Source of the DNA: Istiophorus platypterus
Lineage: Eukaryota > Chordata > Actinopteri > Istiophoriformes > Istiophoridae
DNA length: 64,000 nucleotides
Direction of reading: 5' to 3'
Assembly: GCA_016859345.1 (NCBI GenBank)
Contig: CM029129.1
Location: 18,089,946 to 18,153,945 of the forward strand
Shown: in pieces, positions 1-13,420 of the stretch
Numbering within the stretch: the stretch's first letter is position 1
Layout: every line of letters starts with the position of its first letter
Notes under the pieces: generated by a model
What the model was told of the DNA's origin: nothing
The model's input: the letters and a program-made list of their open reading frames with translations, nothing else
Databases searched by the model: none
Position numbers and translations under genes: made by a program

Positions 1-672
1 CTGCTCTACATTCAGTAGGGAATGCTTTTTCCTGAATGCAGCATATCTTAGATTTTTTTTTTTTTTTTTTTTTTTGAGAGGACATTCGGCCGGCCCTCAC
101 TTTTAGTATTTTTTTCCATTTGTACGTATCTCTCAGCACATATGTCATACTGTAAATTTATGAAACTGGCAGAGGTCGGACGGTATACAGAATCAAATAT
201 TAATATGCTGACTGTGTTTGTTTGTTTATTTAGATGCACGCTGAAGAATTTAGTCATGTCTGCTCTGAGATCTGTGTGTCTCAGTAAGCACACGTCTGTG
301 ATAGTGTCTATGTCTAAATCTATGTATGTTAATAAAAAGGTGTTTCTGGGAATACGCGTGTATGTGTGCCTGTTCGTGTTCCCCTATTCTCGGCTCTGCA
401 AGTGCTCATTTATGGTTTTCCAAACGTTTGTTTTTTTAATCTTCTTCACTTCAAAGGGGCACATGGAGAGCTGGGGGCCTTCTACCATATGGGCTCTAAT
501 TGAAGAAAGACAGATAAACAGATAAAGGGAGAGAGAGAAATTTGGGTTTGAGTGTTTGTCTGTGTGTGTGTGTATATAAGGGGTGGGGGAGGTGCCGGCG
601 TACAGTTTACTTCAGTGAAGTGAGACACTTTACCATCATGCAAAACCCTGCAGCTGAGAATAATTGTAACAC

Positions 673-674
<2 letters not shown>

Positions 675-754
<80 letters not shown>
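675..754. repeat. (TG)40 microsatellite
   Basis: Uninterrupted TG dinucleotides followed by a short TGCG tail. Open frames through it on both strands encode only Cys-Val or Thr-His runs and are not genes. Confidence 0.97.
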
Positions 755-758
<4 letters not shown>

Positions 759-3700
759 CGTGCGTTTGTCTTCAGGGCTGCCATTGGCTGGCAGTAGAAA
801 GTGGCATTTGTAAAATGCATAAGCACACACATAAACACACAGAGACTTATGCCACTGGCATTGCCCACCAGCCCTCTGCTAGTTGGAGGGTAAATGTCAA
901 CCAGCTCTCTCTCTCTTTCCATCTCTTTCTCCCTCAGACACTCGCACATACATATACACAAACATCTACGTTAGCCTCTGCTCTCCTCTGTCCCTTTTCA
1001 CTCATTCTTTTTAGTAGGAATGGATATTGTTTGAAATTTTCCAGTACCAGTGACAATGTGATATCTATTAAACATCTTTAACATGATAAGCCAAGCTCCT
1101 CAGATAAATGTGTTTCCTTCTGCATTAACACAAAGCAGCAGTATGAGAATTTAAAATATCTAATATCTGTTTTGAACCTTCCCCATACTGCAACTGCAAC
1201 TGACAATGATATTCATTATCAGTTCATCTAACATTTATTTTCTTCGATGAATGTTTTTCATAAAATGTCAGGGAATAGTATTTTAAAAATGGCCGTTATA
1301 ATATACCAGAGCCTAAGGTGACATAAATTTCTGTCGCCTCTAACTCTCTGTGTCATCACCATTTTAAATGTCAGTGTAGCTGATTGCATGGCACAGCTGT
1401 TATGATTCATTTGCAATCATAAAATAGAGATTTGAGTCACATCTTAATGCAGTATCACAGCACAAACTGGTTGCCTGGTAGTCCACAGGTAGTGTTTATG
1501 AGAGCAACTACACATCGGGAGCCACAATCTCACACATGGGTCAACCCTAATTCAGACTCAGTTGGAGGAGTGGTGGGGACAAGATGAGAAGGTGGGGGGG
1601 GGGGGGGGTGTAGGAAAAGAGGAATGGAAACAGACAAGATACACATGTGTGTGTGCTCGGAGGTGTGTTTGTGCAGGCTACAACGTGTGTGGCCTTGAGG
1701 AAGAAAATCAAAGCGTATCTGGAGTTATGATGAGTGCTGTTGCCCCAGTGCTGAAAAAGATCAGGGACACACTGCACCGCGGGTACGCCGCTCTCATACT
1801 TACTCGCCTCAGGTGAGGGACGGAGTGGAGTCACACTGTCTCGAATAAAATGTTTCAGTTAAATTCAAAATTTTCAAATCACGAGGTAGTCTTTTGTTGA
1901 AGAAGCCTCGTGCCTGCTTGTGTAAATGTGTGTTTAAAAAGAGATGTTATTGTCTGCAAAACAAGAGGTTTCTTTCCCTGAGTTTGGCCTCTTGGGCACC
2001 ACTCTCTCTCAACAAGTGGACAAATCAAATCCCAGCGGACCCAAACCCAGACATGACCCAACTCTAGGCTCAGCTTACTTTGCTTCACTCAATAAGATGT
2101 AATATTTTCCCATTTGCTCCTTGTGGGTATCTAGCCATGCAGATAGGTCAGTTATATATTTACCAAGGCTTTGATATATTCATCCATCTAAAACCCCTGC
2201 ATCTACCCCAGTACAGTGTAATTCAAATCTAATCAAATTCCCTTTTGTGATGTTTTAAGCACTGAAAAAAAAATCTGAGAACCACAAAAAGGGACACGTC
2301 TTTTCAGTATTTCAGTGTTCCAGTTATGTTGAATAATCCACATACCTCTCTGTGAACTGTTTCATTCAAACTACTTTCTATCCTAACAAACAGTGGCCAT
2401 GAACTGAATTAACTGAATCAACTAAAGGACATAAATAAAAAGTAGAAACCAACAGTGAGGGACACGGGACAAGAAAAGTTAAAAAACCCTGAGATTGAGA
2501 AGACACTGAAGGAATAATTAAGAAAGAGGAAAACCTCAAGTGGATGCAAATAAACATTCTTGAACACATTCCCCCACTTAATCAACTCTCTCACTAATCA
2601 ACACAAAGATAGAAAATAATCATTTAATTACAATTAATAAAGCTGCTTCTTTCAGTTCTAGCATCAACGTCCACTTTAAAACCATCACTGCCATTTATAT
2701 AAATCTATTCTTATACCATAGAAAGGCTAAATAATGTAAATAGAGAACTACTCATTTTTTCCTTTCTCATACTGCACTACTGAGGAGTCATTTACAAAGA
2801 GAATATTGAGTTCATTTATTTTTGGATATATTTCTAAACACATCAGTGCCAGTGCGCCCATGGCTATTTTTATCTGTCCTCTATTGGGCACAAATATGAT
2901 AAAGCAGCATGATCAGTGGTGTTTGACTGACGGTAATGGGGGGGGGGGTTATAGCTGACAAAAATTTGGCTTTGTCGTCGTGCTGAATTCAGATGGAGTG
3001 GAAACCATGCCCAACAGGCACAGTGCCCAGTTTTTGAGTTCAACCAGTGGTCACGCTCACAGGTGGGCCAAAAAGGCTGATGTCAAAGAAAGTGGAAAGA
3101 CACGATAAACTTTTTAATTATCTGAAGTAGTTTTGTCAATATGAAAAATAAGACTTGACTAGAAAAGAATAGAAAAAAAACCAATACACACATGGTCAGT
3201 TTCTACATGAGATTTGAGACTACATGAGACTTCTGTACTTCCTCCTAATGTAAAAGTGGGCTCGCACTGCACTGCAGGAGTGGATTCGAACGTTTCTGCA
3301 TTTGTTTAGGTATGTTTAGAGACGTTTCCATGCTGCGATACAGTCATCACTTGGATCCTCGATAACTGTCGTGAATCCAAGCTGTACAGCCACCATCCTC
3401 TGCGAAAGAGAAGACTACAAACTTTTCAGAGCTAATTCTCTAATTCTCAAGGCGCTTAAATATCTTAAAGCTACCTTTTCAGTCAATTATCTTTTTAAGT
3501 ATTAAACAGGACCTTCAAAATTGGAGGGCAAACTGATTGATGATGAAAAAAAATCAAGAGACAGTTGAAAAATAAACCGAGCACAAACATTGAGGAAACG
3601 CCAAAGGCTCGGCATAATAAACTAGAAGGCATGAGAAGAGCGGGACGAGACATTTCCAGATGATTCTAACCTTCACAGAAGCCAAACACCATGACTGATG

Positions 3701-5060
3701 GCGGAGTTTAACCAGCAACCTTCAGACTGGCCAGATCCGATGACTGATTGAGGGGGTTTAACCGACATCCGCTATGCGCTTCATCCATCTCTCTTTAGCT
3801 GATGGAGAAAGGCTGTGACACCTCCTCCTGTTCTCTCTTCATACATCCTTCCTCTCCCTTCCACTGCCCTTCTCATATTTCCTGATTGATGTCTCCTCTA
3901 CGCAATTTTTCTGCCATGCCACCCAAATGTATTTTTCTCCAGTGGAATGGTGCGAAAAATGTCAACGAGAAATAAGCGGGCCAAAGGGGAAGTGTAGCAC
4001 TTTGCTATGCTAATATAATGCTAATGGTGTTATGAGAACAGTTGAACTGCTGTCAGTTGAAAGCTATTAGAAATGGTTCAGTTTGACACTCTGGATTTAG
4101 ATGGAGGGGGTTGATCCAGCATTTTCATTCCTGCTCAGGATACTGTAGAGTCTCCAGTTATGCTCTCAAGTCATTGATCACTATGCTGCTGTAGGTCTCA
4201 CGAAACTGATCACATCACGATGGTTCTCCAGGGCTTAAAATCCCTCTCCATGGGGAGCCCTTTTAATGAGAGACGATGCCCATCTTGCCCTCTTTTGGGT
4301 TTTTTTGTCAGTCGGGCTAAAAAATAAAAAATGGCCAATGCCTGCCCGTCATTGGCTTAGTCAAAGGCAGGTGTGCGGTAACAGCGCGTTGCCTGATAAA
4401 ACAACCCGGTGACTGATGATCCCTTGGACATTTCGCTGCACCGAAATTGCTCTCGTCACTTGTTATTCAGGATATTTGGATTTGTAACCCTTCATCTCAT
4501 CCGCCTTCTGACTTCTTTTCTTGAATCTGTGCGTGTCTGATTAACAAGGGTAATCCCCAGGCATGACAGAAATTTCTTACTCCGAGCGCCTCAAAAAAAA
4601 AAAAAACAACAAATACTGTAGAAACAACGTGCAAGAGCACAGACAGTCGTGGCTATGAAAGATTTATGCAATATTAAGTCCTGATGTACTTTCAACAGTC
4701 TTTGTAATAGAGACGGATGGGAAACTAAATGAACAACAGGAAGGAGAGTGGAGGAGGGTGACAAAGGGTGATTCATACCTGCAGTGTGGAGAAGAGAGCA
4801 GGGAATGATTCAGTCACAAGAGGAGGAAGAGAGATTTTCCTCATGCTGGGGGAAATTGGACAAACAGCTATTAAGAGAAAAACCAGCTCGCCCCCAGTGC
4901 TGCACTTTCTTCTACTCTTCTCATTGGCTTGTCGGACAGCCTCATTTCTCGCCGCTCTCCACTGAGGATATCTGCCAAGGAGGGTTCCAGAACCGGTGAT
5001 GGCGAGACACAGGAGAGGCAACCTGCACCTCAGCCACAACTGCTGCGGAGTGCGCCGATG

Positions 5061-5082
5061 TACACACACACACACACACACA
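5061..5082. repeat. short (AC)n microsatellite
   Basis: About eleven AC dinucleotides in noncoding DNA. Confidence 0.9.
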
Positions 5083-5409
5083 CAAAATATTAAAACTTCA
5101 TACACCCTCGTTCCTACGCACCATCTCCACAGACACAGATGTCTTCTGCCAGCTCAGGGTCAGTCTGCTGTGAAATTCCTGCGATTGGGTGTATTTGCTC
5201 CACCGGGGCTATACATCTGTGTGTTAGTTTGTGCATGCATGTCACTCTGTGTAATGCATTTATGCCCTCAAGCTTGTGTGTTGTTGTTGTATGGAAAAGT
5301 GTGATTCTCTTTTTCAGTATTCTCATTTTTTTTTTCACTTTTGTTGATGATTTTCAGCAAGATACCTGCTGTATTTTCCCCCAAAGTTTATGTTCTCATG
5401 CACCCAATC

Positions 5410-5439
5410 GTTATTTGCTTTGCTTTGCTTTGCTTTGCT
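5410..5439. repeat. (CTTTG)n pentanucleotide repeat
   Basis: About five tandem copies of a TTTGC/CTTTG unit. Confidence 0.9.
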
Positions 5440-5924
5440 GATCACCACAGTTTACAGTAAACAGGCTTCTCTCTCTTAGATAATACTTTTGGTAATAGAG
5501 TGTGAAAGAGAAATGGCGAGATGATAAAAATAAAAAACTGACTGTGCACCAAAGTACTTTTTTGAAATTCAGGAATAAGCTTTCTTTGCGCTGTAAATGG
5601 TATATGTAAATCCAATATTTTCCACTGGATTTTTGCAGAGGTTTTTTTTTTGTTTGTTTTCCAGTTTTAATCTATTTTATGATCAAAATAATGGTTGTTG
5701 AACACCGCTTCTCTGTGTCGATTGCAGAGTGCGTGGGTCTCATCTCCCTGCGTCCTTGCATGCCTGAATGCATTAGTCTTTGATGCCTGGGGAGGAGGTG
5801 CCACACCTCCTCGTCTGAACCTCCTCTTGGAAGTCTGAACGTGGCCCTCTTTTCCCTGCTGACACATGTCACCCCGCCGGTCTGTGTTATCTTTGCGGTC
5901 TCGGGGAGGCAGGACGAGACGGAG

Positions 5925-5972
5925 AGCAGCAGCAGCAGCGGTGGCAGCAGCGGTGGCGGCGGCGGCGGCACT
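5925..5972. repeat. GC-rich (CAG/GCG)n trinucleotide cluster
   Basis: Imperfect AGC, GGC and GTG triplets make a GC-rich patch in otherwise AT-rich DNA. Reading frames on both strands give alanine runs here. There is no homologous protein that I recognise and no clear splice context, so I treat it as a simple repeat. A GC-rich regulatory element is a possible alternative. Confidence 0.7.
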
Positions 5973-6059
5973 GTACGCCTGCTCACATCTTTCCTCCACT
6001 AATAGGCAGGAGTTAAATAGGGAAAGCTGTGACCTGCATCATCTGATTATGCATGTGGA

Positions 6060-6144
6060 GAGAATGTATGTGTGTGTGCGTGCGTGCGTGAGTGCGTGAG
6101 TGCGCGCGTGGGTGAGTGAGTGCGCATGCGTCTGCGTGTGTGAG

Positions 6145-6182
<38 letters not shown>
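6060..6182. repeat. compound (TG)n/(TGCG)n microsatellite
   Basis: Degenerate TGTG, TGCG and GAGTG units lead into an almost pure TG run from about 6145. Confidence 0.9.
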
Positions 6183-6186
<4 letters not shown>

Positions 6187-6370
6187 TATGGCGGGGAGGG
6201 GTGGGCAAAGTTTTTCTGAGTATAATTAGAGCTTGATTAGTGTTGAGATAAGCTTAGCCTTTCAAATGACCCAATTACTGCATGCAAAGAGGGTAGAGGT
6301 TATTTTTTGCGTTCTCTCCCTCTCTCTCTCTCTCTCTCAATGTCTATGCTTCTCTGTCTCCATCCCATAA

Positions 6371-6373
<3 letters not shown>

Positions 6374-6404
<31 letters not shown>
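6374..6404. repeat. (AC)n microsatellite
   Basis: About fifteen AC dinucleotides. Confidence 0.9.
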
Positions 6405-6409
<5 letters not shown>

Positions 6410-8409
6410 CACACATGTATGCACTCACCCTCATCAGAGGAGAGTATGTGTATTATTTATTTATATGTTATTTTCTTTTTTCTTTTTTTTTTTCTAATGG
6501 GCCAGTATGTTGCGTGCTGAACAGATGTCACAGCGTCAAACCGGAGGAGGCGGCAGCAGAGAATCAGACCGCTGAGAGTGTCGGGCGGCGGAAAATAGAC
6601 CACACATCACCGGCGCTAATTATAAAATACCTAGATACCTTGAAAAAAAAAGCTTTCAAGCAGGCCCCGGATTTGTTAAATAGGCGAGGTGCGACTTAGA
6701 GGGCCTCGTGATAATGAACATTGATTTTTCTTTCAACTTTAAGCACTTTGCTTCCCTGCTGGACAAAGGTAGACAGCACCACTGTGCTAGAGATCCTGAG
6801 GTTACACAGTTTCTTACTACAACACAAAAAAAAGGACTGAAACCGGTGGATTTGCACGGTTCTGCGTCAACGGTGGATAGTTTCCACACCGTGCCACGCT
6901 ATAAGTTTTCGCTATAAGGTCTCCACCCTGATGTCGGCCGATGATGTACATGCTTCTCTATGAATATCAGCTCGCTTGAGACGGGTAGTCCATCACAGCG
7001 AGCGCTCCTTCGCCATTTGTTTGACACTGCATATTTGCAGGCAAGGGCGACTCTGAAAACCCGAATTGGTGGCGCGTTCAAGGACACATCGCCATCAAAA
7101 TTTAAAAGTCAGCTGCTGAAAATTGCACCTAGTGATTAAGTTTTCACAAAAACCGTAAGCTGCGATATCGATGACAGCCAGACACAGGTTTAAAATACGG
7201 AGGACATCAGTTCGTCAGTTTCTTTTCGGCAAGCAGCTCTGTTTGCTCAAGACAGTCGACGACACTTCACAGATTCACATATTTAAGGAGCTGGAACCAG
7301 TTTATAATAATAAGAAGAATGAATAATTGAGTAATAATTTAGTTTAATAATTAATCGTTTCAACTCTTAACACATGCAATTTGAAGTAAATGAGAAAACA
7401 TTTCTTCTCAATGACATCTCCATTCATTTAACTACTTTCCTTCGGTAAAAGCAAAAACAATTCTAGGGCTTGTCCCAGATTTCACAATGAGGACATGGAT
7501 AAATCACAGAAAGTGAAAAAAAAAGAGGAAATGTAGAGGGTTTTCTGACAGATTTGGTTGTGTACACTCTTGTTGGGTCTGCAATATTTTTGTTCGAGCC
7601 ATAGCCCAAAGGCATTACCACCCCGGCTCTTCTGTAAACAGTCAGACAGGATCAAGGATCAAGACAGGGATATGGCTACTATCACGTCTGTTTCAATAAA
7701 TCACTTGTTACTCCCACTCTGCCCGGTCAGCCAGTGATTTGCTTGTAAGCTTTCTTTGATTTATTTAGTTTTTTTGTTTGTTTGTTTGTTTGGGTTCACA
7801 GCGGCGCGACTTTAAATAAAAGAAACTTTCAAAACTACACAATTGTGATTCCTGGGTCACACAGAATCGGTGGCGCGGAGCCGGCAGTATTGACCCGATT
7901 TGTCTCTAATATGAAGATGGATGTAATGGTTATGTACCATATTACGTGAGAGGGGAGGATTATATAGCGCAGAGATATTTCAGCTGCGTCTTTGAGGCAA
8001 TGACGCCATTTAAATCTCTCATTAACTCTGCCAGAGATTTATCACCAATTGAATGAGCAACGCTAAATGATCTTTGGGATTATGCTAAGCTAAATCAACC
8101 ACCAACAAGAGAAGCAGCATCCATAGTGAGTGTCTGAGCTACACATAGTCCCTCCTGCGCACTTGTCTCACGCTCTGCCTCCGCGCCATTTTTATTTTTA
8201 TTTATTTATTTATTTATTTTGCAAAGTCAACTCTCATCTCTCTACCTTTTCTCTCTCTGGTTTGATGCTGGTTTTTATTTTTTTTCTCTCTCTCTCTCTT
8301 CTGTTTGTTTTTTTTTTCAGGTTGAATCCTGACACTGCTGCTTAATTACAGTTAGGCGCCTTTGTCTGTACGTGGGCGTTTGCGCTTGCGAGGTGCATGT
8401 TCATTTGTG

Positions 8410-8441
<32 letters not shown>
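8410..8441. repeat. (TG)n microsatellite
   Basis: About sixteen TG dinucleotides. Confidence 0.9.
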
Positions 8442-8442
<1 letters not shown>

Positions 8443-9430
8443 TGCGTGTGCACCTGGACGCACGAGAGAATACATGCGTTTCACTGTGACTATACGTTCT
8501 CTCTCTGCAAGTGAGAGCGCAGTGTGTGTTAGGCGAAACCAACGGCTTATCAGACTCACCTCACAGAGGGTCACCCAGTCGGGTGGCGGTTAGTCGGAGG
8601 CTGCGGTTGTGCTGTGTGCAGAGCAGACAGACATTTAAACACCTACCTATGTAATGGTCTACGCCTCGCAGTAGATCCCTGTCATCCCCATCATCCTTTT
8701 TTTTTTAGCTACAGTCCCACTGGCTCGTCTCCCTTTCCCTCCCACAACCGCCGTGCTGTGCCTCTCTCCCCCTGCCTCTGCTTTCGTGTTTTAAGAGCTC
8801 CTCATCCTCTTTGTATATGATATTCCTCGTTCCTTTCTCCGGCTCCCCTCTTCTCCCCTTTCCCTCCTTCTCTCGCATTCTCTGCTCTGCTCTCCTTTCT
8901 CCTTGTGTTTGCCAGAGTGAGCGGCAGGTGTCTCCTCAAGAAAATGCCAAGCTGTAGTTGGCAACTGTGACAACGGCCTGACAAGCAGCATGTGTATGTG
9001 CTTGTGTTTTTGTTTGTCTTTTTAAGTATCTGCGCATGTTTTTGTGTGCACATTGTGACCGGTGTGGAGGGAAGGTTTGGAGATGAGGGAGGAGGGGGGG
9101 GGGGGTTCATCTCTTGTAATTGAACTCTGGCTGTGCTTAATGAAGCTTTCAGCAAATATCTAACCAGGGAAGCTAAGGTGAGAAATAAGAGGAACAACCA
9201 GCAGGAAACGGATGCAGACACAGAGAAAGCAAGGGGGGGGGGTGATTAAAAAGGTATCAACTGCTGAAATTGACAATTACTGGAAGAAGTGAAAGCAACA
9301 CGTGTAAACCAAGAGGACAAAAGGACATCACCAGCCATGTGATTATGATCCGCTCAAGCTGAAATTTAAATAGAAGAACATCTTTGACTGAACAGTGCTA
9401 CCTCACTTCTCAAACGCTGGAATTACATAA

Positions 9431-9685
9431 TATGGCCAAAAGTGTATGGACACACCTTCCTTTGGCCTAGGGTGGTTTTTCATGTTCTTTACACCCCCCC
9501 CCCCTCTACATTTCCAGTAAGGGAAATCTATTTGTTGAAGTGATATTTGAGTTCTCTACTATTTGAGTCTGTAGAAGGGAATGTAAACTGAAACGATCCT
9601 GCAGCTGCTCTGCATAATTTTCCTTTTTTTTCCGCAAAAGGATAAAACTGTTTTCGGACACATTTGTTGGAACAGACGCATCTGA
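9431..9685. mobile_element. degraded dispersed fish repeat, DNA-transposon-like
   Basis: The block opens with TGGCCAAAAGTGTATGGACA, which I recognise as close to the start of a repeat common in fish genomes (usually ending in a GTATGTGGACACC-type motif). The downstream part also follows that repeat: a TTCCAGT...GGGAAATC segment near 9515-9530 and a TTGTTGGAACAG segment near 9665. The copy is diverged and contains a C-tract. I am fairly sure it is a dispersed repeat but not sure of the family; a Tc1/mariner-related non-autonomous element is my best guess. Confidence 0.5.
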
Positions 9686-9924
9686 TGTATCACTGGTTAC
9701 GTATCCTTAGTGATTAAAGTGATCTGACATCTGAGGACCCGTTGTGCAATCAAGCTCGCATTTCACTCAGAAAGGGAAAATCTGGTTAGCTGAGCTGTCT
9801 AACATTAGCACCGATCCCCACTTTAGGTTCATGATATTTCACCTGCTGAGTCATCGGCAGCTCTCACACATTCAGTGTTGTGTTTGTCCGGCTTTACAGA
9901 GAGGAGACAACAAAGCCGACATTA

Positions 9925-9928
<4 letters not shown>

Positions 9929-9988
<60 letters not shown>
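9929..9988. repeat. (TC)30 microsatellite
   Basis: Thirty uninterrupted TC dinucleotides. The open frames across it encode only Ser-Leu or Arg-Glu runs. Confidence 0.97.
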
Positions 9989-9992
<4 letters not shown>

Positions 9993-10744
9993 TCTCATGG
10001 TTCCCAGTTTTGATGACAACGCAAAACCAGACTTAAAACCCACTGCAACGGCCCGGTTCCGTAGCCTCAGCGCTTCGTATGTTACTCCATGGCACAGAGT
10101 AACTAGCATGGCACAGTCGCGGGGCACTGCGCAGTGTTCACAGATGGGACCAAGAGAATTAATGCATCAGCTTACAGCCTCAGCACCACAGCTGGTTAAC
10201 TGCCTCGGTGGTTATTGAAAGTGTAGGGACATTATGAACTAGACCGGAAACCATTTAAAAGTGATCAGTGATCAGTGATCAGCAGCTTACATCCACAGAA
10301 TCATTCCTATAAAAATCTTGTTTAAGTAATTTTTTGATAGTAAACAAGTTGTGCACTTACAGTGTCCATGTTGGGGTCTTTTCATACGTGACCACATATA
10401 GAAAATAATTAAAAACTGTTAATACTGCAAGCTGCCATATGCTTAGCCTCTTCTAAATTATCTGTACAAGGTTTTCAGACTGACACAGTGTGCAACGACA
10501 ATTCTTGCCCACTCTCCCAACATAAGTTTTCTGTGTGTGTGTGTGTGTGCCCTGCCCACGTTTTGGGACTTAAACAGTTCATAATTATGGTCCACGCTCT
10601 CCCACAGCAGGAGGTGTGTTGCGTGAGTGGAGTGTAATGCTTTCGCCCTCGCCATCCAGACTGGACTTGGAGCAGGAAGCTGCCTGTTTCCATTTTACTT
10701 TATGTTCATTTTATGAATATACAAATGTCAATTAGATGGTAATC

Positions 10745-10880
10745 TGGATGAGAAATACAATAGAATTAATAAGGATATAGACAGTGGAGAGATGGAAGAA
10801 CAGGAGGTAGAGAGGTCCCTGGCTGCACTAAAACCAAGGACACCGTCTGTGTCTTAAGCCCTGAGCCATGGGGACGCCCC
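10745..10880 (-). mobile_element. tRNA-derived SINE (minus orientation)
   Basis: Read on the minus strand, the block starts GGGGCG and has a box-A-like TGGCTCAGGGCTTAAG (10853-10868). A degenerate box B region follows near 10821-10835, then the segment 'AGCCAGGGACCTCT' and a pyrimidine-rich tail with CTGTCTATATC. That order (tRNA-like head, CCATCTCTC body, CTGTCTATA tail) matches tRNA-derived SINEs I know from teleosts. The box B has lost its GTTCGA core, so the copy is old and probably inactive. Confidence 0.6.
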
Positions 10881-11329
10881 ATATATATAAGTAATGACTA
10901 AAGTTTATTACAATTGTCAAGCATTATCCATATTAGATGAGCAGTGGAGAAAACATTTATTTCCTTCGAAATTTACAAATGATTTAGCATAAGCAAACAG
11001 ACAGTAAAGCTGCAGTCCACATACTGCCCTCCATCTTTGTTTAACAGAGCACCAGGATGGAAAATCCTCTTAAAAAAAAAGAAAATTAATCATAAGGTGT
11101 GATGCATTGAATGAGCTTTAAAACATTAAACCCTTCACCAAAGATTCACACCAGGCACAAATCACTTTAATGGGAACTAACCCTGATTCATTTTCCTATT
11201 TAACTGCAGTACATGGGGAAATGCGTGGTGAAGAATCACTGGCGAAACAGATTTTTATGTACCTTGACGCGTCTTACTTGGAGTTGTTACAGGTTGGAGC
11301 CCTGGCTTAGTGCCAGCTTGACGCCTCGG

Positions 11330-11351
11330 CTAATTGCTAGTTTGCAATTAG
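11330..11351. repeat. perfect 8-bp inverted repeat with homeodomain-type half sites
   Basis: The arms CTAATTGC (11330-11337) and GCAATTAG (11344-11351) are exact reverse complements around a 6-base spacer. Each arm has a TAATTG/CAATTA homeodomain core. The surrounding 11160-11420 is free of simple repeats. Whether any factor binds here is inference. Confidence 0.6.
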
Positions 11352-12528
11352 TTGTCTATTTATGTATTCCAGGCCGCATTAGAGCCGCAGAGCTGCAGTC
11401 AGTTAGAAATGCGGAGGAGTAAATCTAAGTATGTGCTGACTTGGACTTAAGATGTTTGAAAACATGTCTTTTTAATTTTGAGAAACAAGGAATCAAAAAT
11501 TTGTTGTTGATGCAAGATTGGAGATTTTCCATCACTGGTGCTGAAAACAATACAGATAGAATAACAGCTTATACATCCACTATCGAAATATGGAACCAGA
11601 ACCATTTTTTCTCCTTTGCTGCCTTACTAGATAACTCCATATTTTATGAGGCAAATGATAAATACATAAAACATATGAACAACTGGATACTGGTGCTGCC
11701 CCCAGTGTCAGAGCCATATGGCAATCAGTGGCTTTCCTATCATCTATCATCACTTCCATCCCTCAATCTCTAAACTTCAAACACCCACAGTAAGTCTGCA
11801 AATAGAGATGTGCAAAAATCTGCACACGCTTTTTTTCCAGATCGACTCAAACTTATACACGCATGGCTAGGGACATACATTTCTTTCAAACACAGGTGTA
11901 TGCAATATGTTGAACATGAATAGCAAAATGATCGAGGAAATAATTTGCAAGGAATGACAGGGGCAATGGGAAGTCATAACGTGATGATGAAGAAAATACA
12001 AAAAGGAAAAAAAGAGACTGCAGGGGTAAACAGAAGGCAACGAGGAAGCAGAAGCAATTGGAAATGCAAACTAATGCTGGAAGCGATAATCAAAAGAACA
12101 TGTTAAAAAGACCTGTGCTGAAGACTATTTAAATGTAAAAAAAAAAATTACACCAGTGCAAACACCCCATTGTTAAGTTTAACACTGTAAATTTACACAT
12201 CACTGAGAACACACATACTTGTGATTTGTGATTCATCTGAAGTTCAAACAAATCAAATTGTGAGGGTGCTTGACTTTTGTTCTTTGGGGAACCCTTTGTA
12301 GAGCATACTTCACCAAGATATGGAGACTTTAACGTATATTAGAACAAAGAGCTAAATGTCACTGTCATGTCCATTTTACAATAAAATTCAGAACGTTAAA
12401 GCATGTGGTAGAGTTGAGGGAAAAGATTAAGACAAGCTTCTATCAAGCCCAAAAAAAAAAAAAGACGATCAAAAAAACCCCAGCTCAGTAAGAAACAAGT
12501 TTAAAGACACAATGACATAAAGAAACAG

Positions 12529-12534
<6 letters not shown>

Positions 12535-12565
<31 letters not shown>
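12535..12565. repeat. (AT)n microsatellite
   Basis: About fifteen AT dinucleotides next to short ACAC units. Confidence 0.9.
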
Positions 12566-12571
<6 letters not shown>

Positions 12572-13420
12572 TACACAGTAGACATTTTTTCCACACTCAT
12601 ACACACAAAGTTGAAAATAGCAGCTTTATACCTAATTAACAGCCACAGCAGGCGGGGCAGAGCAGTGCATGAAGATAAAGCTGTGGAGGAAGGGAAATGT
12701 AAACGTTCTGGAGAAAGGAGGCAGAGAAGTATGAAGCAAAGGGCAACACAGATGCACAGATAAGGCAGAAGAGTGGAGAAGAGGAGGAAAGAACAGATAA
12801 AAATCATTTTAATACCCCAAGGGACTGAATTTGCGCTGTATGTTACAACCTATAACAATAACGTGTGTCCAACCAAGCCTATAGGCAGATTGTGAAGGGG
12901 AAAAAAGAGTGTGAAACAGATGATTGTATAAAGAAGAGGATGGGGTAAGAGAGAGAAAAGGAAGGGGGTGGCATCTTAGACATATGCATCAGTAATGTGA
13001 ATTGATCACAGTTTGATTTCATACATTCAGCACCCCCCCACCCCACCCCACAGTGGGTCTATCAGTATGAACACGTCACATGGCTGTTTAAACTGTTTAA
13101 ACCAAAAGATGTTGTCAAGCTGGGGTGAAATGTGCATAAAATTATGTTTTGTTTCGTTTCCATTTGATGTAACAGAGGAAATTTAAATATTTCATCAAGC
13201 ATGATGCAGCTGCAAAGACCTGACGGCGGTATCAGATAAAGCATATGTTCATCATAACGTTGTTATATTTGTCAGTGTAAAGAGTATTACACCAACAGCA
13301 GCTGGTTGAGGATGTAAGTTTGTACATTTGAAAATGGCAAAATTGCACACTATATCTTAATATGTCAACAGCGATTGTTAAAGAAGAAATGATGAATGAT
13401 TTATTATTATATATTATATA

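Noticed and set aside
482..1081. Overlapping open frames of 159 and 179 codons around the TG repeat
   Set aside because: Both run through (TG)40 and encode Thr-His or Cys-Val runs; no domain, no splice context.
5667..5999. Minus-strand alanine-rich open frame of 110 codons
   Set aside because: The alanine run comes from a CAG/GCG triplet repeat and overlapping frames on both strands are equally open; no recognisable family.
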